The position numbers and the translations under genes were made by a program. Shown piece by piece: positions 41,032 to 51,341 of a DNA stretch of 64,000 nt. The notes under the pieces were generated by a model. The model ran no database searches and was not told the DNA's origin. It saw only the letters and a program-made list of their open reading frames with translations. Origin of the DNA: GCA-002793235 sp965267355 (lineage in GTDB: Bacteria > Bacteroidota > Bacteroidia > Flavobacteriales_E > Vicingaceae); assembly GCA_965267355.1 (NCBI GenBank), contig OZ253956.1, positions 1,612,001 to 1,676,000 of the forward strand, read 5' to 3'. Each line of letters opens with the position of its first letter. The stretch's first letter is position 1.

Positions 41032-43815
41032 ATGAATTCGAAGGAAATTCGTCAAACATTTTTAGATTTTTTCAAACAAAAGCAACATGAAATTGTTGAG
41101 TCAGCCCCTATGGTAATTAAGAATGATCCAACTTTGATGTTTACTAATGCAGGTATGAATCAGTTTAAGGATTTATTTCTAGGTAATAGTGAAGTGAAGT
41201 TTCCTAGAATAGCTGATACACAAAAGTGTTTAAGAGTTTCCGGAAAGCATAATGATTTGGAAGAAGTAGGAGTTGATACCTATCATCACACTATGTTTGA
41301 AATGTTAGGAAACTGGAGTTTTGGCGATTATTTTAAAAAAGAAACAATAGAATGGGCTTGGGAGCTTTTAGTTGATATTTATAAAGTAGATAAGAACAAG
41401 TTATATTTTACTGTTTTTGAAGGTGACGAACAAGATAAAACTCCTTTTGATGATGGAGCTTACCTTATTTGGAGAGAAGTATTAGAGCAAAATGGTTTAA
41501 CAGAAGATAAAATTATAAAAGCTGATAAGAAAGATAACTTCTGGGAAATGGGAGATACAGGACCTTGTGGCCCATGTTCAGAAATTCACATTGATTTAAG
41601 AAGTGATGAAGAGATAGCTAAAATTCCAGGAAGAGATTTGGTTAATGAAGATCATCCTCAAGTGGTTGAAATCTGGAACTTGGTTTTTATGGAATTTAAT
41701 CGAATGGCCAACGGAGAATTAAAACCATTACCAGCTAAACATGTTGATACAGGAATGGGTTTTGAGCGTTTAGCTATGGTTTTACAAGGGAAACAATCCA
41801 ATTATGATACGGACGTTTTTGGACCTTTAATTAGCAAAATTTCAGAAGTATCTGGAATTGAGTACAAGTATTCTTTAGATACTAGTATTAAAACTGATGT
41901 AGCCATTCGTGTAATTGCAGATCATGTTAGGGCTGTAGCTTTTTCAATAGCTGATGGACAGTTACCATCTAATAATGGGGCAGGATATGTTATTCGTAGA
42001 ATACTAAGGAGAGCAATTAGATATGCTTATAGTTTCTTAGATCAAAAAGAGGCATTTATTTATTCTTTAGTTGAAGTAATGGTAAACCAAATGGGTGATT
42101 ACTTTAATGAACTAAAAGCACAACAAGATATTATTAGCAAAGTAATTAAGGAAGAAGAAGAGAGCTTTTTAAGAACACTTGATAAAGGAATCCAACGATT
42201 TAATAATTACATTGCTACAGCTAATGATAAGATGATTGATGGTGCTTTTGCATTTGAATTGTACGATACATTTGGGTTTCCAATTGATTTAACCGAATTA
42301 ATGGCTACTGAAAATGGTTTTGATGTAGATATGCCTGGTTTTATTGATGAATTAAATCAACAAAAAGAACGTTCTAGAGCTGCTGGTAAAATTGAAGCTG
42401 AAGATTGGATTGAGTTGAAGGAAGATGATGTAGAAGAATTTATTGGTTATGACTATATCGAGGCAGATGTTTATATTACTAGGTACAGAAAGATTACAGC
42501 TAAAGGTAAAGAGCTATATCAATTGGTTTTTAATCTGACTCCATTCTACCCTGAGGGTGGTGGACAAATAGGGGATACAGGATATATCCAAAGTGACAAT
42601 GAGAAAATAGAAATTGTTGATACCAAAAAAGAGAATAACCTGATTATTCATTTTGCAGAACAATTACCACAAAATGTGGAAGCCGGTTTCAAAGCGGTAG
42701 TGAGTGATAAGAGAGATTTGACTGCTTGTAACCATACAGCAACTCACTTGCTACACCAGGCATTACGTGAAATATTAGGAACACATGTAGAGCAAAAAGG
42801 TTCGTTGGTGGCACCAGATTATTTGCGTTTTGATTTCTCTCATTTTGAAAAAGTAAGCGATGAACAAATTAAACAGATTGAAAATTTTGTTAACGCTAAA
42901 ATTGCTGAAGATATTCCTTTAAATGAACATAGAACAATTCCAATTACCAAAGCAGAAGAAGCTGGAGCAATGATGTTGTTTGGAGAAAAATACGGTGATG
43001 TAGTTCGTATGATAGAGTTTGGAGATTCCAAAGAATTGTGTGGAGGAATTCATGTGAAAAGTACTTCCGATATTGAATTGTTCAAAATAAAATCTGAAGG
43101 TTCTGTAGCTGCTGGAATTAGGAGGGTTGAGGCATTATCGAATAAAGGAGCTAAAGAGCTGATTAAATCAAAAATAGAGTATGTTGACTCAACAATTTCT
43201 GCTCTTAAGGGTCTTGATGGAGTTGAAGATTCTATAAATATGTTAAATGATTTGAAATCGAAATTCCAAGCGGAATTGGGAGAAGATTATTCAGTTAATA
43301 TCGAGTTAGATTTAGCTACTCCAAAGGAAAAGTTTGTTTCGGCTACAGCATCAATTTCTAAAATAAAAGAAGGGAACCCAATAAAAAATAAGTTGGCAGA
43401 ATTACAGAGGGCAAATGCTAAAGCAGATCAAGCAGGAGCTAAAGAAAAAGCTAAGGAGATTAAAGCTAACTTACTAGAACAGGTAGAAGATATAGGTGGA
43501 GTAAATGTTATTGCTCAGAAAATAGATTTAGGAGATAGTGGTGCCATTAAAGATTTAGCATTTCAGTTAAAAGGCCAGGTTGATAATCTATTTATGGTAT
43601 TAGGTGCTGAGGTAAATGGTAAACCAAACCTAACTATCGCTATATCTGAAAATTTAGTTAATGATAAAGGCTTACATGCTGGTAATATTATTCGTGAAGC
43701 TGCTAAAGAAATGAGAGGTGGTGGAGGTGGTCAACCATTCTTTGCTACTGCTGGAGGTAGCTACATCGAAGGAATTGATGCAGCTATCGAAAAAGCTAAA
43801 AGCTTCTTGAATTAA
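41032..43815 (+). CDS. alaS: Alanyl-tRNA synthetase
   Basis: Cytosolic class II synthetase that charges tRNA-Ala. The N-terminal catalytic core starts IRQTFLDFFKQKQHEIVESA with the NDPTLMFTNAGMNQFKD block, then WEMGDTGPCGPCSEIHID and HVDTGMGFERLAMVLQ. The editing domain has the zinc-binding NHTATHLLHQAL (HxxxH) and MIEFGDSKELCGGIHV. The C-terminal DHHA1/C-Ala part shows MVLGAEVNGKPNLTIAIS and GGGGGQPFFATAGG. Its 927 residues are somewhat longer than the ~876 of Escherichia coli. Divergent from the M23 gene and 36 bp upstream of the DUF6702 gene. Confidence 0.97.
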   Translation: MNSKEIRQTFLDFFKQKQHEIVESAPMVIKNDPTLMFTNAGMNQFKDLFLGNSEVKFPRIADTQKCLRVSGKHNDLEEVGVDTYHHTMFEMLGNWSFGDYFKKETIEWAWELLVDIYKVDKNKLYFTVFEGDEQDKTPFDDGAYLIWREVLEQNGLTEDKIIKADKKDNFWEMGDTGPCGPCSEIHIDLRSDEEIAKIPGRDLVNEDHPQVVEIWNLVFMEFNRMANGELKPLPAKHVDTGMGFERLAMVLQGKQSNYDTDVFGPLISKISEVSGIEYKYSLDTSIKTDVAIRVIADHVRAVAFSIADGQLPSNNGAGYVIRRILRRAIRYAYSFLDQKEAFIYSLVEVMVNQMGDYFNELKAQQDIISKVIKEEEESFLRTLDKGIQRFNNYIATANDKMIDGAFAFELYDTFGFPIDLTELMATENGFDVDMPGFIDELNQQKERSRAAGKIEAEDWIELKEDDVEEFIGYDYIEADVYITRYRKITAKGKELYQLVFNLTPFYPEGGGQIGDTGYIQSDNEKIEIVDTKKENNLIIHFAEQLPQNVEAGFKAVVSDKRDLTACNHTATHLLHQALREILGTHVEQKGSLVAPDYLRFDFSHFEKVSDEQIKQIENFVNAKIAEDIPLNEHRTIPITKAEEAGAMMLFGEKYGDVVRMIEFGDSKELCGGIHVKSTSDIELFKIKSEGSVAAGIRRVEALSNKGAKELIKSKIEYVDSTISALKGLDGVEDSINMLNDLKSKFQAELGEDYSVNIELDLATPKEKFVSATASISKIKEGNPIKNKLAELQRANAKADQAGAKEKAKEIKANLLEQVEDIGGVNVIAQKIDLGDSGAIKDLAFQLKGQVDNLFMVLGAEVNGKPNLTIAISENLVNDKGLHAGNIIREAAKEMRGGGGGQPFFATAGGSYIEGIDAAIEKAKSFLN

Positions 43816-43851
43816 TTTTGTAAATTAGCTGCCCCTTTAATTATAGGCACT

Positions 43852-44352
43852 GTGACTAAAAAACTTCTTTTTATCGTATTATCAATAGTATTGATGAGTT
43901 TTTCAATGCATAAGTATTATGTATCTATTACTGAAGCTACTTTCAATGGAAAAACAGCAACTTTTGAACTTTCCATCAAGTTTATTGGTCATGATTTGGA
44001 GAAAGCACTAGAAGAAGCTGGTGCACCTGATCTTTATCTTGGTACAGAGAAAGAAAGTGATAAAGCTGATGAGTTTATTAAGAATTATATTCAGAAAAGA
44101 CTCCAGTTTGTGGTAAATGGCAAAGCATTAGAATGGAAGCTAATAGGTAAAGAAGTAAATGATGATGATTTTATCTATTGTTATATCCAATCAAATAAAA
44201 CAAATTTGGTAAAACAAATTACAATTAATAATACTTTACTTACAGAGGTTTTTCCTGCACAAAAAAATGCTGTTTACCTAACCATTAATGGGAATAAAGA
44301 GACATTTAATTTTCATAAAGGGAGTACAAGTGAAACGTATAATTTTAATTAA
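43852..44352 (+). CDS. DUF6702-family secreted protein
   Basis: A 166-residue protein with GTG start at 43852 and a signal-like N-terminus (MTKKLLFIVLSIVLMSFSMHKYYVS). The following HKYYVSITEATFN and ELSIKFIGHDLEKALEEA patterns are typical of DUF6702, a family often found next to M1 peptidase genes in this phylum. The fold is expected to be beta-rich; function is unknown. It lies 3 bp upstream of the M1 peptidase gene, so the two are cotranscribed and may work together on peptides at the cell surface. Confidence 0.8.
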   Translation: MTKKLLFIVLSIVLMSFSMHKYYVSITEATFNGKTATFELSIKFIGHDLEKALEEAGAPDLYLGTEKESDKADEFIKNYIQKRLQFVVNGKALEWKLIGKEVNDDDFIYCYIQSNKTNLVKQITINNTLLTEVFPAQKNAVYLTINGNKETFNFHKGSTSETYNFN

Positions 44353-44355
44353 GTT

Positions 44356-46695
44356 ATGAGAAGATTGATATTAATTGCTTTAGCAATTTCAACGACAACG
44401 ATATTTGCACAAGAAAATTACAACTACAATAAGTTTAAACAACTTAAGGAAGAATTAGCTACTCCCAATGTTTATCGTACAGCTTCTGGTGCTCCTGGAC
44501 ATAAATACTATCAGCAAAAAGCTGATTATTTGATTGATATTACTTTAGATGATGAAAACCAAAAGATAGCAGGTAAAGAGATTATTACTTACAAGAATAA
44601 TTCTCCGGACAAGTTAGAATACTTGTGGATTCAATTAGATCAGAATGTGAGAGCAAAAGACTCTGATACGAAGTTGATTAACAGTGTTGATATGAATGAA
44701 AAAATGAGCTTTGGAGAAATAGCTCGTTTACACAACGATTTTGATGGTGGCTTTAAATTAGATTATGTGCAAGATGGAAAAGGAAAAGATTTAGAATACA
44801 CCATTAATAAAACAATGATGCGTATTGATTTGCCAACACCATTGTTGCCAGGAGGTATTTACAAATTAAAAATTGGTTGGTGGTATAACATCAATAACCG
44901 TGACGAAATTGGAGGAAGAAGTGGTTACGAGTATTTCCCTAAAGATGACAACTATTTGTACACTATTGCACAGTTCTATCCAAGAATGGCGGTTTATAAC
45001 GAAGTAGAAGGTTGGCAAAACAAACAGTTTTTAGGTAATGGAGAGTTTACATTAACTTTTGGAAACTTTAAAGTAAACATTACTGTTCCTTCTGATCACA
45101 TAGTAGCAGCTACTGGCACATTAACCAATCCGGGTTCTATTATGAATTCAAAGCAACAAGAACGCTTTAAAAAAGCAATGAACGAGTATAAAACACCTGT
45201 TTTAATTGTTACGCAAGAAGAAGCTGAAGAAAATGAGAAGGAAAAGGCTAAAGGAACTAAAACATGGAGTTATAGTGCTACAAATGTTAGAGATTTTGCC
45301 TTTGCTAGTTCACGTAAGTTTATTGTAGATGCAATGGCTGTTAAGTATAATGGTAAGAAAACTATGGCAATGAGTTACTACCCAAAAGAAGGTAATCCTT
45401 TGTGGGGTCAGTATAGTACAAGAGTTGTTGCGCATACTATTAAATCTTACTCAAAGCATACAGTAGATTACCCGTATCCAGTAGCCATTTCTGTACATTC
45501 TAAAAGCATTGGAATGGAGTACCCAATGATTTGTTTTAATGGAGGAAGACCAAACGAAGATGGTACTTATTCAAAAAGAACTAAGTATGCTATGATTGGA
45601 GTAATTATTCATGAGGTTGGACATAACTTCTTTCCTATGATTATTAATTCAGATGAAAGACAATGGACGTGGATGGATGAGGGGTTAAACACATTTACGC
45701 AGTATTTATGTGAACAAGAGTGGGAGAGAGATTATCCATCACGTAGAGGTCCAGCATATAAAATTGTAGATTACATGAAAGGAGACAAAAAGTACATTAC
45801 TCCAATTATGACTAATTCTGAATCTATTCATCAATTTGGAAACAATGCTTATGGCAAACCTGCAACTGCTCTTAATATTTTAAGAGAAACAGTATTGGGA
45901 AGAGAACTGTTTGATTTTGCTTTTAAAACATATTCAGAAAGATGGAAGTTTAAGCATCCAACTCCTGCTGATTTCTTTAGAACTATGGAAGATGCTTCAG
46001 GTGTTGATTTAGATTGGTTTTGGAGAGGGTGGTTTTTTACAACTGACCATGTTGATTTAGCTATTAAAAATGTGGAATGGTTTAAAATAGATACTAAGAA
46101 TCCTGAAGTGGAAAAAGCAATTGCTAAGGAACTAGAAGCTAATGAACAGGTACATATTGGTGTGACAAGAAACAAAAGAGACATCAAGGAAACATATAGT
46201 GAGTATGATCCTGAGATTATTGATTTCTACAATGAGTACGATCCATTTGAAGTTACTTTGGTGGACCAAGAAGAGTACGATAAATACATGGCTAAATTGA
46301 GTGAAGAAGACATCAAGATTCTAGAATCTGATTATAACTACTACAATATTGATTTTGAGAATATTGGTGGATTGGTGATGCCAATTATATTGAATTTTAC
46401 ATTTAAAGATGGAACTTCTGAAGAGGTTAGAATACCAGCTGAAATATGGAGAAAAAACCACGAAAATGTCTCTAAAGTATTCTTCTTTAAGAAAGAAGTA
46501 GAAAGTATAGAAATGGACCCTTGGTTAGAAACAGCAGATACAGAAACCTACAATAATAATTGGCCTAGAAAATCTACACTATCTAAGTTTGAATTGTTTA
46601 AGCAAAAGAAATATGGCTGGGGCGGAGGTCCTGGTGAGAATTTAATGCAACGAGATAGAAGAAATGAGGAATTAAAGAAAGCTCCTAAAGAGTAA
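44356..46695 (+). CDS. Secreted M1-family metallopeptidase
   Basis: A 779-residue zinc aminopeptidase-type protein with signal peptide MRRLILIALAISTTTIFAQ. The N-terminal beta-domain (about 50-320) starts YLIDITLDDENQKIAGKEII. The catalytic domain has the zinc motif VIIHEVGHNFFPMIINSDERQ with the downstream glutamate in WTWMDEGLNTFTQYL. The exopeptidase GxMEN-type segment is GMEYPMICFNGG, which replaces the canonical GAMEN. The C-terminal third is less conserved and ends lysine-rich. It likely acts at the cell surface or periplasm on peptides. A second, longer M1 protein is at 48295-51336. Confidence 0.9.
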   Translation: MRRLILIALAISTTTIFAQENYNYNKFKQLKEELATPNVYRTASGAPGHKYYQQKADYLIDITLDDENQKIAGKEIITYKNNSPDKLEYLWIQLDQNVRAKDSDTKLINSVDMNEKMSFGEIARLHNDFDGGFKLDYVQDGKGKDLEYTINKTMMRIDLPTPLLPGGIYKLKIGWWYNINNRDEIGGRSGYEYFPKDDNYLYTIAQFYPRMAVYNEVEGWQNKQFLGNGEFTLTFGNFKVNITVPSDHIVAATGTLTNPGSIMNSKQQERFKKAMNEYKTPVLIVTQEEAEENEKEKAKGTKTWSYSATNVRDFAFASSRKFIVDAMAVKYNGKKTMAMSYYPKEGNPLWGQYSTRVVAHTIKSYSKHTVDYPYPVAISVHSKSIGMEYPMICFNGGRPNEDGTYSKRTKYAMIGVIIHEVGHNFFPMIINSDERQWTWMDEGLNTFTQYLCEQEWERDYPSRRGPAYKIVDYMKGDKKYITPIMTNSESIHQFGNNAYGKPATALNILRETVLGRELFDFAFKTYSERWKFKHPTPADFFRTMEDASGVDLDWFWRGWFFTTDHVDLAIKNVEWFKIDTKNPEVEKAIAKELEANEQVHIGVTRNKRDIKETYSEYDPEIIDFYNEYDPFEVTLVDQEEYDKYMAKLSEEDIKILESDYNYYNIDFENIGGLVMPIILNFTFKDGTSEEVRIPAEIWRKNHENVSKVFFFKKEVESIEMDPWLETADTETYNNNWPRKSTLSKFELFKQKKYGWGGGPGENLMQRDRRNEELKKAPKE

Positions 46696-46698
46696 TCT

Positions 46699-46830
46699 TT
46701 ATATCCCCAAAAATTCAATTTCTGTAAATTCAGTAGTATCTATTGGTTTCTTCTTAATGAAACTCTTTTTATAATACCTCTTACCAATTTTTCTAACAAA
46801 TAAAACAACAATAGTTGTACTTACAATCAT
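46699..46830 (-). CDS. Probable small membrane-associated protein, 43 residues
   Basis: An ATG at 46830 opens a 43-residue frame ending TAA at 46699: an N-terminal hydrophobic stretch MIVSTTIVVLFV, then a basic stretch RKIGKRYYKKSFIKKK and an acidic end DTTEFTEIEFLGI. A TAGTTTTG box (46854-46861, minus strand) fits a -7 promoter element 24 bp upstream. It fills a 255-bp gap that otherwise has no gene. I recognise no family; it could be a small membrane protein or a chance frame. Confidence 0.4.
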   Translation of the reverse strand: MIVSTTIVVLFVRKIGKRYYKKSFIKKKPIDTTEFTEIEFLGI

Positions 46831-46853
46831 AACATTTAGTTTTAAATTCGTTA

Positions 46854-46861
46854 CAAAACTA
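46854..46861 (-). promoter_or_regulatory. Candidate -7 box for the 43-residue frame
   Basis: TAGTTTTG on the minus strand matches TAnnTTTG and lies 24 bp before ATG 46830; no clear -33 element. Confidence 0.3.
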
Positions 46862-46950
46862 TTTGATATAGTGTAAGTTAACCTAAAGGGATGTTTAGCA
46901 TTATATTAATATTTAAAGAAGAATGTTAAGAAGAGATTAACTCAACTAAA

Positions 46951-47508
46951 TTATTTTATATCATCTGTGAAATGACCTGAATGTTTTCCTTTAGAAAATT
47001 TCTCAGAATTATATTTTTCAGAGTTTCCTTTTGGGATAGATAAGCTATTCCAATTATTATCTTTAATCATTTTTCCTAGAAAAACGATTTGTCCAACATG
47101 ATAAGCATAATGCATCATTTGTCTGTTTATAGCATCAACTATACTATGATTCTGATTTCGAATGTATATTTCTGTATTGATATTTTCTTCATTTATAGAA
47201 GTTAAAGCATCAAAAAGGCATTTCCAGCCTTTTTCCCATTTTTGTTCTAATTCTTGCTTAGTTTTGATAACAGATTCAAATTCTAAATCTCTTTTTCTCC
47301 ATTTTTTCTCACCATCAGTGGTTAAAAAGTCAGTCCAGCGGGATAACATATTCCCCGATAAATGATTGACAATGATAGCTATAGAGTTACTTTCTGGATT
47401 ATATTGCCAAAAAAGCTCTTCTTCACTTAATTGATTAAAGGTTTTCTCCCCTAATGTTTTATAGTAATCAAATTGTTTTTTTACGCTGATTAAATAATTT
47501 TCTATCAT
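46951..47508 (-). CDS. DUF1572 (DinB-like) protein
   Basis: A 185-residue helical protein of the DinB/DUF1572 fold. The hallmark pattern WQYNPESNSIAIIVNHLSGN gives the first metal-ligand histidine, and MMHYAYHVGQIVFLGKMIK gives the second and third, for a three-His metal site as in DinB-like hydrolase/transferase proteins. Bacterial DinB-like proteins often act as thiol-dependent transferases, but no substrate is known for this subfamily. It is the last gene of the minus-strand run, 2 bp after lpxH. Confidence 0.85.
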   Translation of the reverse strand: MIENYLISVKKQFDYYKTLGEKTFNQLSEEELFWQYNPESNSIAIIVNHLSGNMLSRWTDFLTTDGEKKWRKRDLEFESVIKTKQELEQKWEKGWKCLFDALTSINEENINTEIYIRNQNHSIVDAINRQMMHYAYHVGQIVFLGKMIKDNNWNSLSIPKGNSEKYNSEKFSKGKHSGHFTDDIK

Positions 47509-47510
47509 GA

Positions 47511-48278
47511 TTATAGGCTGTTTGTAAATTCTTTCATCTCCAATTTTTCACCATCAAAAACAGCGTAAGAATTATATTTAATCCACTCACCTAAATTGTA
47601 ATAGGTAGCTTTTTCGTTTATTTTTATTTCTAGAGGTAAGTGTCTGTGCCCAAAAATAAAGTAATCAATCGAGTTATCTTTTTGAACGTAATCTTTACAG
47701 AACAATACTAAAAATTCTTTGTCTTCTCCATGAAATTTTTCATCGTAAGCAGCATTTGTTTTTCTACTGCTTCTGCTCCATGCGTAAGCAAACCATAACC
47801 CTAACCTAGGATTCACTCTAGCATAAGCCCATTGACAGAACTTACTCGCAAAAAAACGTTTAATAAACTTATATTTCCTGTCTCCAGGTCCTAATCCATC
47901 TCCGTGACCTATGAAAAACTTTTTACCATTATATTCTTTGATAATAGTCTCTCTGTAGAGCTTAAAACCAAGTTCTTTAGGGAGGTAATCGAAAATAAAC
48001 ATATCATGGTTTCCAGTAAAAACATGCACATCAATTCCGCTATCGGTTAGTTCCGCTATTTTACCTTGAAACCTTACAAAGCCTTTTGGAACAACATATT
48101 TATATTCAAACCAAAAATCAAACAAATCACCAACTAAATATATTTCTTTAGCATCATGTTTAATTTCATCTAACCAAGCTATAATTCGCCTCTCACGCTT
48201 AAAACTTTCTTCTTCATTAGGTGCACCCAAATGAAAATCAGAGGCAAAGTATATTTTATTTTTTGGTGATGAAGCCAT
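47511..48278 (-). CDS. lpxH: UDP-2,3-diacylglucosamine diphosphatase (LpxH-like)
   Basis: A 255-residue calcineurin-fold metallophosphatase that would hydrolyse UDP-2,3-diacylglucosamine to lipid X in lipid A synthesis. The metal site is complete: FASDFHLG, VGDLFDFWFEY, FTGNHDMFIFDY, FIGHGDGLGPGDRKY and FGHRHLPLEIK. LpxH is the natural partner of LpxK, which is encoded at the other end of this same seven-gene run. It is 16 bp after the M1 gene and 2 bp before the DUF1572 gene. Confidence 0.92.
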   Translation of the reverse strand: MASSPKNKIYFASDFHLGAPNEEESFKRERRIIAWLDEIKHDAKEIYLVGDLFDFWFEYKYVVPKGFVRFQGKIAELTDSGIDVHVFTGNHDMFIFDYLPKELGFKLYRETIIKEYNGKKFFIGHGDGLGPGDRKYKFIKRFFASKFCQWAYARVNPRLGLWFAYAWSRSSRKTNAAYDEKFHGEDKEFLVLFCKDYVQKDNSIDYFIFGHRHLPLEIKINEKATYYNLGEWIKYNSYAVFDGEKLEMKEFTNSL

Positions 48279-48294
48279 TAAGTAACTAAGTTAG

Positions 48295-51200
48295 TTATAA
48301 TTCCAACTTTCTGGCAAACTTAAACGGATTAAGTTGATTTATATTTAGAACAAATCTAATCTTTTCACCATAACTTAGTTGATTAAACTCGCTAGACATA
48401 GCTATAGGGAAATAAACCTCAAACATATTTTTTATAATATTTAGACTTAATCCAAAGTTATACGCTGGTTGTGATGCACCATCTATTTCATTATTGGAAA
48501 AATCTCTTGCAGTGTATCCAACAATTCCAAAATCGCCATAAACACTTATTAATCGTGTAAATAAATTGCTTTTAATGTTAATGGTTCTTATCCATTTATC
48601 ACCAGATGCTATTAAACCATTATCAGTCTCGGCTATTGCCAAATTTTTAAACCCACCATCATTTAAAATAGCTTGTTGAGTAAGGAAAGTATTATGAACC
48701 CCTCTAGCTAATAAAATATGATCGTAAGTATAATCACCATTACCACTTAAATAATAATTATACTTAGCATCAGTGTTATTGTTATTCAGAAAAGTTCCGA
48801 TAAAAATTCTAACATCCAATCCAGTACCTCTTTTTTTGTAAGCAAAGTGATAATTGGCTTCTAAGTTTAGTTTTACAAAATCGTTGGCTTGTTCTATTAT
48901 TGCATTGGCATTAAAAGGGTTTATTGGATGATCGTTTTCTATTCCAAAAGTAAATCGATTGACATAATAGTTTTCTATATCAATACTGTACAATTGATTT
49001 TCGTAAATAGCCTTTTCTTCAAAAATGTTAATATTTTCAATTTTTGCATACAGTTGATTAAACTGTCTTGCACGTTTCTTTTTAAAAGTAAATTCAACGT
49101 TAGGATTGATTTTATAATACTCTAAAATTTCTCGTCCAGTTGAGTTTTGTTGAGTGTTAAACCTTAAATAAGAAAAAGATGCAGTAGAAGCTCCTACAGC
49201 TATATCAGCAAATAAACTATTAGGAGATATGTGATAATAGGCACTTGCATATCCATTTATATTTTCAGAGTTAGGAGCATACATTGGAGCTAATACATAT
49301 TCAAACTTTTTAAAAGGAATAGTACTGTTGTAAAAAGCCATACCAATCATTCCTTTGTCATTCATGTTCCAGCCAGCTATTGGGGTAAAAAACAATTGTG
49401 TTTTATCAGGATTTTCTATACTTCCGAGAAGCTGTAATCGAAGTGGTTCGGTAGTTTTAAACAGACCCTTGGTTTTTAAGTTGTTGTTTTTTCTTTTTGT
49501 TTCAGGAATATTTAATTCAGCATCAATTCGGTATTTGTAATACTCTCCTTTTGGAAAAGAAACAAAAGCTGATTTATCAATTGGTTCATACCATTGGGTA
49601 TTGTTTATTTTTCCATCCTTACTTACTCCAGAAATTGAAAAAGGGCCATTAATTCCTCTATTTCTTACTTTTATTAAAACACTATCAGGGGTGGTAGTAT
49701 CTTGTTTTGCTCTTACAATTTTGTAATCTAATTTTTTAGTGGATTTAATTAAACTATCAAAAAACCAATCTAAATTCTTACCAGTTTCTTCCTCAAAAAT
49801 TTTCCTTAAATCTTCTGGTTGTGGATGTTTAAACTTCCATTCATTAAAATAGCGCTGCATACACTTGTCAAATAACTCTTCACCTAAATAAGCCATTAAG
49901 TAATCGAATGCGATGGCAGTTTTAGCATAAACAATACCGCCATAGTTTAATGAAGTATACTCTGCCGCTTTATATTCTATCGGTTGATCTAAATTTCTAC
50001 TTGCATTAGCTAGATATGCTAATTCGTAACTTGCTTTGTGTCTGTATTGTGCAATGTCAAAAAACTTAAAAGTCTTAATGGCTGAAGAATCACCATCTCC
50101 AACCATCCGTCTTTCAGGATATTTTGTTTCTATATACCTATTTTCGTTCATTGAGTTAAGCCCCTCATCCATCCAAGGATGGTCGCGCTCATTTGTTCCT
50201 AATATTCCATAAAACCAATTATGACCAACCTCGTGCATAATTACAGTTTCTAACCCAAAGTCATCTCCAGATTCACCAATAACCGTTATGTTTGGATATT
50301 CCATTCCGCCACCTGCGCTTAAGGCTCCATCAACGGCAGTAACATGATTATAAGGGTAATCTCCATTCCATAGCGAATAATAGTATGTAGCATCATTCAA
50401 GTATTCTATACTATTCTTCCACAAATAGGCTTCATTGTTAGTGAACATTGCCCAAGTAGTAACTTTTCGTTTAGAATGGGGGAGTTCTACCTCTCCTTTT
50501 AAAACATGATACCTTTTATCAGCAAACCAAGCAAAATCATGCACTTTTTCTTGATGATAATGTAAGGTTTTAGTTTGATTGCTTGAAGGTGGAAACTTTA
50601 AATCAGTATCGTCAAATGAATCAATTTGAGCAGTTTTTTCAGCCAACTCATTTAACCATTTTAACTCTTGCTCACCGTTTACTAAATCACCAGTTGCTCC
50701 AATTACATAGTTTGTTGGTAGTGTTATGTGTACATCAAAACTTCCGTATTCGGAGTAAAATTCTCCTTGATCCAAATATGGCATTTCGTGCCATCCATCT
50801 CTATCGTAAACTGCTGGTTTAGGATACCACTGCGTAATTTGATATGATTGACCAATATGCCCCAAACGAGAAAAAACTCCAAGAGGTATTTTTACTTTAA
50901 ACGGAGTGGTAATTGTTACGGTTTCGCCACTTAATAGTGGTTCGGAAAGATAAACTACACAAATGTCTTTATGATCTGAAGTGTACTCCCATTGTAAATC
51001 TTCGTTATTGGTTTTAAAAGCTATGTCACTAATATGTCCAAGAGCACTATCAGGGGCAAAATATAAAAGAGTACTGCGTTCTTCTAATTTCTGTTTACAT
51101 AATGCCGTTTTGTGACTTTCATAGGCATTTGGCCATAAATGGAAATAGATGTATTGTAAAGTTTTTGGTGAGTTATTGGTGTAGGTGATAGTCTCAAAGC

Positions 51201-51336
51201 CAGTTAACTCATGAGTAATATCATTTAATTCTACTTTAATGTCGTAATTAACTTGTTGCTGAAAATAAGGTGCTTCGGTCTGGCTTACTGCTATTCTGCA
51301 GAAGATAATAAGAGATATTACGAGAAAAATTCTCAT
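48295..51336 (-). CDS. Large secreted M1-family metallopeptidase
   Basis: A 1,013-residue protein with signal peptide MRIFLVISLIIFCRIAVSQ. The N-terminal beta-domain starts NYDIKVELNDITHELTGFET. The zinc site is IMHEVGHNWFYGILGTNERD with WMDEGLNSMNENRY; the GGMEYPN-type exopeptidase loop is GGGMEYPNITVIG. The last about 400 residues are beta-rich (GIENDHPINPFNANAIIEQA, YHFAYKKRGTGLDVRIFIG), as in an outer-membrane-like barrel, and end KIRFVLNINQLNPFKFARKL, so the peptidase may be tethered to the outer membrane. It lies in the lpxK-gatB run, 5 bp after the thioredoxin-like gene. Confidence 0.88.
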   Translation of the reverse strand: MRIFLVISLIIFCRIAVSQTEAPYFQQQVNYDIKVELNDITHELTGFETITYTNNSPKTLQYIYFHLWPNAYESHKTALCKQKLEERSTLLYFAPDSALGHISDIAFKTNNEDLQWEYTSDHKDICVVYLSEPLLSGETVTITTPFKVKIPLGVFSRLGHIGQSYQITQWYPKPAVYDRDGWHEMPYLDQGEFYSEYGSFDVHITLPTNYVIGATGDLVNGEQELKWLNELAEKTAQIDSFDDTDLKFPPSSNQTKTLHYHQEKVHDFAWFADKRYHVLKGEVELPHSKRKVTTWAMFTNNEAYLWKNSIEYLNDATYYYSLWNGDYPYNHVTAVDGALSAGGGMEYPNITVIGESGDDFGLETVIMHEVGHNWFYGILGTNERDHPWMDEGLNSMNENRYIETKYPERRMVGDGDSSAIKTFKFFDIAQYRHKASYELAYLANASRNLDQPIEYKAAEYTSLNYGGIVYAKTAIAFDYLMAYLGEELFDKCMQRYFNEWKFKHPQPEDLRKIFEEETGKNLDWFFDSLIKSTKKLDYKIVRAKQDTTTPDSVLIKVRNRGINGPFSISGVSKDGKINNTQWYEPIDKSAFVSFPKGEYYKYRIDAELNIPETKRKNNNLKTKGLFKTTEPLRLQLLGSIENPDKTQLFFTPIAGWNMNDKGMIGMAFYNSTIPFKKFEYVLAPMYAPNSENINGYASAYYHISPNSLFADIAVGASTASFSYLRFNTQQNSTGREILEYYKINPNVEFTFKKKRARQFNQLYAKIENINIFEEKAIYENQLYSIDIENYYVNRFTFGIENDHPINPFNANAIIEQANDFVKLNLEANYHFAYKKRGTGLDVRIFIGTFLNNNNTDAKYNYYLSGNGDYTYDHILLARGVHNTFLTQQAILNDGGFKNLAIAETDNGLIASGDKWIRTINIKSNLFTRLISVYGDFGIVGYTARDFSNNEIDGASQPAYNFGLSLNIIKNMFEVYFPIAMSSEFNQLSYGEKIRFVLNINQLNPFKFARKLEL

Positions 51337-51341
51337 TAAGA

